From DATFTE01 sp963840665 (GTDB taxonomy: Bacteria > Acidobacteriota > Terriglobia > Terriglobales > Acidobacteriaceae), in assembly GCA_963840665.1 (NCBI GenBank), contig CAWIZO010000011.1, positions 124,001-188,000 on the forward strand: DNA of 64,000 bases, in the 5' to 3' direction. Positions 59,852-64,000 of this stretch are shown here, piece by piece. The stretch's first letter is position 1, and every line of letters begins with the position of its first letter. A program made the position numbers and the translations under genes. Under the pieces are notes generated by a model. That model was not told the origin of the DNA and did not search any database. It saw only the letters and a list, made by a program, of their open reading frames with translations.

Positions 59852-60136
59852 GGAGTCAAGGTGGTTTTTGTTTGCTTTGTGAAACATCGTTTTTCTCTTG
59901 CCGAGGAGCCACTGTCGCCATGCTTCCATTCGCACTCTCGAGGAGCGATTCGTTTCGCTCGGTGCAGGTTGGGCGTTCTCGGTTCAGCCGGTGCTGCCAT
60001 CTGTTTGGCGCCCTGTGGTTCTACTCTCATGAGAGTCGAACCTGGGCCAGGCGATTGACGCAGTCACCGCAACTCGGCTTTAGCTCTTGTCTTTCCTCTT
60101 CCTGGAACGGTTTTGACTTTGGTTTTGCGTTTTGTT
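59852..60136 (-). ncRNA. candidate bridge RNA region of the IS1111-type element
   Basis: A non-coding stretch between the transposase stop and the inverted repeat. In IS1111-type elements the bridge RNA that guides recombination comes from this side. Several stem-forming blocks are seen (for example CTCTCATGAGAG near 60024-60036). The location is inferred from family knowledge; no boundary can be set. Confidence 0.35.
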
Positions 60137-61240
60137 TTACGCAGCTACGGCAGCGTTCACGCGGCTGCTGTTGTGCAACGGTTGATAGACCTCTCCGCTC
60201 ACCCACAGATGATGCAGCAACACCGCCAGCTTTCTCGCCGTGGCAATGATGGCTCGCTTCTTGCCGCTCTTTCCCCCGCGCTCGGCCAGCTTCAGTCCCC
60301 AGCGCCGCAAGTCACAATCGATGCCAAACGGTCCTAAGATATGCTGTGCTCCCTGCACCAGCAGCGTGCGCAGATAAGGATCGCCTTCCTTGCTGATATG
60401 CATCTGCGGCTCACTCTGGCCGGAGTTCCTGCGTCCGGGCTGCAGGCCCAGATAACAGCCCACGTCGCGGCTCTTGCGGAAGCGGTGCGGGTCTTCGAGC
60501 GTCAGCAGGAAGGTCAGCGCGATCAGTGTCCCCACGCCCTTGATCTGCTTCAGCAGCGCCACCTGCGGATAGCTCTGTGCGGCTAGCGCTTCGATTCGGT
60601 CGTTGTACTCGGCGATGCGTCCACTCAAGGACTCGATCTCGGCCAACAGCGGTTCGAGGGCACTCTGCAGTTCCGGACTCAAGCTCTCGGCTTTTTCCGG
60701 ATTCATGTTGCGCACGTTGCAGCCGCGCAACCGCTCGCCATAGCTCTTGGCCAAGCTGCGTGCGGTGTTGACCAGGGACGTGCGCGCCCGCACCAGTCCA
60801 GCTCGTGCTCGAATCACCGTCAGATCGGCTTGCGCCTTCGCACTGCGATGCTTGACCGGACTCAGCAGTTGCGGATCGATCCGCGCCAGCCGCGCCAGCG
60901 TTTGCGCATCCAGCCGATCGTCTTTCTTGCGGCTCTCCCCGATCAGCCGCACCTTGCGCGCATGCGCCACGATGACTTCATGTCCCAGCCCGCTCAACAA
61001 ACGGCTGACCCATGGCGAATGCGTCCCGGTTTCCAGCGCGATCCGGCTGCGCGGCATCGCACCGAACACTTCGCCCAGCGCTTTCGCATTCGTGCCCACG
61101 CGCTGCTCCAGTTGGATGCGGCCGGTTTCATCCAGCACGCAGTACCAGCTGTTGCGGTCTCCCAGATCCAATCCAATCGTTAGTCGTTGCTGAGAAATAT
61201 TGCTGCCCTGCTTCGTCGCTACAGTGCTAACCTTTTTCAT
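60137..61240 (-). CDS. IS110-family transposase (DEDD), first copy
   Basis: A 367-residue transposase starting at ATG 61240, with AGGAGA upstream. The DEDD core has GLDLGDRNSWYCVLDETG (first Asp), ALETGTHSPW (Glu), and KKDDRLDAQTLARLA (Asp residues), and the C-terminal transposase_20 domain with CYLGLQPGRRNSGQSEP ... GDPYLRTLLVQGA. It lacks frameshifts. It differs clearly in sequence from the second copy at 61341, so the two are separate elements. Confidence 0.95.
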   Translation of the reverse strand: MKKVSTVATKQGSNISQQRLTIGLDLGDRNSWYCVLDETGRIQLEQRVGTNAKALGEVFGAMPRSRIALETGTHSPWVSRLLSGLGHEVIVAHARKVRLIGESRKKDDRLDAQTLARLARIDPQLLSPVKHRSAKAQADLTVIRARAGLVRARTSLVNTARSLAKSYGERLRGCNVRNMNPEKAESLSPELQSALEPLLAEIESLSGRIAEYNDRIEALAAQSYPQVALLKQIKGVGTLIALTFLLTLEDPHRFRKSRDVGCYLGLQPGRRNSGQSEPQMHISKEGDPYLRTLLVQGAQHILGPFGIDCDLRRWGLKLAERGGKSGKKRAIIATARKLAVLLHHLWVSGEVYQPLHNSSRVNAAVAA

Positions 61241-61340
61241 TGCCGGTCTCCTTTTTATCTGTGCCTTGAGCACGTCGATAACTTGGGAGCGTACAGCATC
61301 CCGTCCGGAGACCGGCCTTCTCCCTCGAAAACACTTTGGC

Positions 61341-62579
61341 TCAGGCGATGCGCGGCTGGAGAGTGACTGAGTGTCCGAGGCTCTCCAAACGCTTGACCAA
61401 GTAGCGTTTCAAACCCTCTGCGTGGAGTCGGTCGAAGTAGTTGTTTCCCAAATCGGTGTAGGCGCAGAGCTTTCGTTGTAGGTGATATCCAATCACCAAG
61501 ATGCTATGGGCAACGGCGATGATGGCGCGCTTTCTGCCTCGACGAGCAGCAAGCCTCTTAAACTGAGCGGAGAGATAAGTGTTCTTGGTGCGAGCTGCTG
61601 CCCAGGCACATTGACAGGCCATACGACGCAACCAGGGACTGCCTTTACGGATCTTGCTACTGATCCGTTTGCCTGCGCTCTCGTTGTTCCCGGGGCACAC
61701 ACCGGCCCAACTCGCCAGATGCGCTGCAGTCGGAAACTGACTGCAATCAGTTCCCATCTCCGCGATGAAACTCCAGGCAGCCACGCGATCCACCCCGGGA
61801 ACCGTCACCCAACGATTCAATGCCTCCGCCAGGTCAAGGTGCTGTTGCCCGATTTGATCGAGTCGAGCGTCTAACAACTCGATTTCAGTTTCGATAAAGT
61901 ACAGTTGACGAAGCAAGCTCTGCAGAAGAAAGCGGTGATGGTCACGCACCTGCCCTTCTAGAGCTGCCTGTAATTGCGGGATCTTGGCGCGTAGGTGCCC
62001 AAGAGCGAGGTCCGCGAGGCGTTCGCAGCTCTCTTCACCGCCGATGATTGCCGCGAGAATCGCTCTACCACTCTTACCGAGAGTATTGCTGGCCACGCTG
62101 GCAAGCTTGAGATTAGCATCCTCGAGCACTTTCTGAATCCGGCTTGCAATTCGGGAATGCTCCTGCGAGAGGCTGGTTCGTGCTCGGGTGAGATCACGCA
62201 GATCGCGAATCACCAGCGGGGGTATGAAGCTGCCCCGCAGTAGTCCGTGCTGCAAAAGTTCCGCGATCCACTGACAGTCCTTCGTGTCCGTCTTGCGTCC
62301 GGGAACTGCCTTGATGTGTTGGGCGTTTGCCAGAATGATCTGAAAATGCCTTTCCAGAACGTTCCAGACAGGCTTCCAATAAACGCCCGTGGATTCCATC
62401 GCCACGTGCTCAACCCCAAACTCCTGCAACCACACGACCAACTCCCGAAGCTCGCGGGTCGTGCACCCGAAGCGGCGAATGTGCTTCAACGGCTTGCCGG
62501 ATTGCACTATCAGAACACAAGCAGTGATGGAGGACTTGTGTACATCCAGCCCACAGCACCGCGGATACAAAACTTCCAT
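61341..62579 (-). CDS. IS110-family transposase (DEDD), second copy
   Basis: A 412-residue transposase from ATG 62579, with AAGGAGA 6 bases upstream. The first Asp is in CCGLDVHKSSITACVL, the Glu in VAMESTGVYWKPVWNVL, and the Asp pair in KTDTKDCQWIAELLQ; the C-terminal part has WAGVCPGNNESAGKRISSKI and RKGSPWLRRMACQ. The stop lies 19 bases from the end of the first element, so this one was either inserted beside it or shares its border. Confidence 0.95.
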   Translation of the reverse strand: MEVLYPRCCGLDVHKSSITACVLIVQSGKPLKHIRRFGCTTRELRELVVWLQEFGVEHVAMESTGVYWKPVWNVLERHFQIILANAQHIKAVPGRKTDTKDCQWIAELLQHGLLRGSFIPPLVIRDLRDLTRARTSLSQEHSRIASRIQKVLEDANLKLASVASNTLGKSGRAILAAIIGGEESCERLADLALGHLRAKIPQLQAALEGQVRDHHRFLLQSLLRQLYFIETEIELLDARLDQIGQQHLDLAEALNRWVTVPGVDRVAAWSFIAEMGTDCSQFPTAAHLASWAGVCPGNNESAGKRISSKIRKGSPWLRRMACQCAWAAARTKNTYLSAQFKRLAARRGRKRAIIAVAHSILVIGYHLQRKLCAYTDLGNNYFDRLHAEGLKRYLVKRLESLGHSVTLQPRIA

Positions 62580-62890
62580 GGCTGTCTCCTTCCGCCGTGC
62601 GACGTAAGGATGCACAAATCGCGAAAATCTCCCTCGCGTGCTCCTCTCCGAAGAGAAGGCGACAGTCCGTTGTTCTCAACGGCATCCAGGGTCAAACTCA
62701 TCCGCGGGCTCTTGGGCTCCACTAAGGCGAACGACCACATACGTCGACGGCTCCGACAGCCTAACTCGTTTTCATAGGCCGTTGTGCCCCGAAACGGACA
62801 TGTAGAACTCATCCCATCTGTTTTCACCACCTATCGTCCTAGCTCTCTCCTATCCCGCGTCTTTCCCCCGTCGCGTTACCATAGAGCAGC
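62580..62890 (-). other. non-coding leader of the second IS110 element (possible bridge RNA)
   Basis: About 310 bases upstream of the transposase. In classical IS110 elements the guide RNA is transcribed from this left end. Many short inverted blocks are visible (TCTCTTCGGAGAG-type on the minus strand near 62640-62660; CCGTCGACG/CGTCGACGG near 62736). The element boundary is unresolved. Confidence 0.35.
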
Positions 62891-63619
62891 ATGAAAATCG
62901 CGTACAGGCTAAGGGACGATCCGAAACACATTGCACAAGTCCAGAAAGCCACTCTAACGACAGATGACTTTGGTATTGAACCAACAGACGGCTTATTTGG
63001 GTCTCCCGAGTGGTGGGATCGCACAGAAAGCGGAGAGTTGCCCGTACACACGCTCCGGGGAACCATTACGGAGCGATTTATGGGCAGCATGGGAGACTGG
63101 CCAGAAATAAGGGTTCTGAGCGACACAGGCGAAAAATCAAGCTGGACACGCGAGGTTAACCGCAGAGAGCAAGACGCACTCTACCGGGTTGGGCGTCACA
63201 TCGAGATTGACTACGTACTCCAGAAACATCGCGGCAAGTCCTCGGCCCGAAACCCAGAACATAAGGTTGTACTTGAGATTCGCGTCGAACCTGACGCGGA
63301 AGGAGACGTTCCCGGCGCTTACGAGAAGCTGCTTGCTCACGAGATCGCACAGCGAGTTCTTACCGCGCCGATTCTTATAGTAGGTGAAGCCTCATATCGA
63401 CTGGCTGAACTTGGTCGCACACCGGGTGTGATGTCGCACGAAGTACATCGGGTGTTTGCAGATGCCAGAAGTGAACTCGAAAGCCTGATCGGTGGTCACC
63501 AGACAACCAATTCCGTGGAGCGAAAGCAATTTGACCGCAAGATCGCAGACCTAGAAGCTCGCTGGAAAGATAAAGTCATCGCCGCTTGTCGAAAGATATT
63601 GGACGACCATATTTCGTGA
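62891..63619 (+). CDS. protein of unknown function
   Basis: A 242-residue soluble protein opening MKIAYRLRDDPKHIAQVQ. A central stretch is rich in charged residues (KHRGKSSARNPEHKVVLEIR), then hydrophobic beta segments (TAPILIVGEASYRLAEL), and a C-terminal coiled-coil-like helix (KQFDRKIADLEARWKDKVIA). No family is recognised. It follows the IS110 region and may be accessory DNA. Confidence 0.5.
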   Translation: MKIAYRLRDDPKHIAQVQKATLTTDDFGIEPTDGLFGSPEWWDRTESGELPVHTLRGTITERFMGSMGDWPEIRVLSDTGEKSSWTREVNRREQDALYRVGRHIEIDYVLQKHRGKSSARNPEHKVVLEIRVEPDAEGDVPGAYEKLLAHEIAQRVLTAPILIVGEASYRLAELGRTPGVMSHEVHRVFADARSELESLIGGHQTTNSVERKQFDRKIADLEARWKDKVIAACRKILDDHIS

Positions 63620-63690
63620 CTAACGCCTTCGGCGCGTCAACTGACGATAAATCCCCATTTCACTCAGTGACTCTTGCGGGGTTGTGCAGT

Positions 63691-64000
63691 TTAAGGTAAT
63701 TCTTCGGCCTCCCGCCAGCTGCCCCCATATTCCCGATCCACCGTCTCTTGCGATTGGATGCCCAGACGTACAACCGGGTCCGTATCTGTGGGATATCCAG
63801 CCTTAGCTAGAGCGTCGCGAAACTCTTTGAATATTTGTGGGTCCTGACGAAGCTGGTCCCGCTCTTTATCTGTGTCGGTCTTAATGCAAAAGGCCAAGTG
63901 GCCGGGACTGATTCGCGTGGCTCCCTGCCTGCTTAATACGTCCGCATTGGCAACTCGTCGCTGGGCTGCCTTCCTAATCTCTCGCTTTGCTCGTTGAATC
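63691..64000 (-). CDS. C-terminal part of an unknown protein (5' end beyond window)
   Basis: The frame is open from the window edge to the stop at 63691, about 103 codons. It is Arg/Lys-rich at the edge (IQRAKREIRKAAQRRVAN), then a segment with GHLAFCIKTDTDKERDQLRQ and a C-terminal YGGSWREAEELP. No family is recognised. A shorter start at TTG 63897 is not supported. Confidence 0.4.
   Translation of the reverse strand, partial: IQRAKREIRKAAQRRVANADVLSRQGATRISPGHLAFCIKTDTDKERDQLRQDPQIFKEFRDALAKAGYPTDTDPVVRLGIQSQETVDREYGGSWREAEELP

Larger units (their letters stand above)
59839..61322 (-). mobile_element. IS110-family element, probably IS1111 type
   Basis: A 13-base perfect inverted repeat marks both ends: GAGAAGGCCGGTC at 59839-59851 and its inverse at 61310-61322. 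It contains one transposase gene on the minus strand, with about 285 bases of non-coding sequence downstream. Sub-terminal repeats and a long non-coding stretch after the transposase are features of the IS1111 subgroup; classical IS110 elements have them upstream. The exact ends may lie a few bases outside the repeats. Confidence 0.65.

Noticed and set aside
1..64000. CRISPR array or phage genes
   Set aside because: No regularly spaced direct repeats of CRISPR type and no capsid, portal, terminase or integrase-like motifs were seen.

Overview
The window looks like the chromosome of an Acidobacteriota (Terriglobia-like) bacterium. This is inferred from gene style only: GC-rich sequence, a Ser/Thr kinase fused to a PD40/TolB-type propeller, large secreted Ig-like/BNR proteins, TonB-C domains on unusual partners, a PilV/PilW/PilX minor-pilin operon with very large subunits, and short dispersed tandem or palindromic repeats at gene ends. 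No rRNA or taxonomic marker was tested.

Layout. 1-19 kb: an edge-truncated TIR-domain membrane protein, a cupin protein, a DUF885 hydrolase, a phospho-Asp-less receiver protein, a TetR regulator, a lipoprotein with Ig-like and tandem modules, MurJ, secreted beta-rich proteins, a metallophosphoesterase, an Rrf2 regulator with three cysteines, a TonB-C lipoprotein, a zinc-ribbon/His-rich/SnoaL-like protein and a HAD phosphatase. At 18.0-19.2 kb lies the most interesting locus: a DUF3179 membrane protein whose first CxxC cysteine is encoded by an in-frame TGA followed by a SECIS-like hairpin, which makes it a candidate selenoprotein. 19.8-25.1 kb: a type IV pilus minor pilin operon (fimT/gspH, pilV, pilW, pilX; pilX is frameshifted). 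25-30.6 kb: a B-box membrane protein, a receiver-PilZ-PilZ protein, ugd plus UDP-glucuronate decarboxylase (UDP-xylose supply), and an ArsR/SRPBCC pair with palindromic operators. 30.7-31.7 kb: an IS30 element.

32-39 kb: a di-haem cytochrome c peroxidase, a GAF-TM-TonB protein, and an ExeA-like ATPase next to a BY-kinase-like ATPase with a broken P-loop. These two ATPases are bracketed by two paralogous LuxR regulators whose receivers lack the phospho-acceptor Asp. 39-46 kb: proC, lhgO and a giant BNR/Ig-like secreted protein with two frameshifts. 46-56 kb: modB-modC without modA, a GT39-like glycosyltransferase, a DUF3467 protein, a PlpD-type patatin, the DUF47-pit phosphate uptake pair, an acyltransferase, and tRNA-Leu(TAG) next to a tRNA-like 3' fragment. 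56-64 kb: the kinase-PD40 protein, a YcxB-like protein, two adjacent IS110-family transposases (one apparently IS1111-type with 13-bp inverted repeats) and two unrecognised genes, the last cut by the window edge.

Common themes are envelope and surface functions (pili, exopolysaccharide precursors, secreted propellers, TonB-like parts) and several signalling proteins with degenerate catalytic residues. Four kinds of short dispersed repeat sit just after, or inside, the 3' ends of genes. All function calls come from reading motifs; no database search was run.
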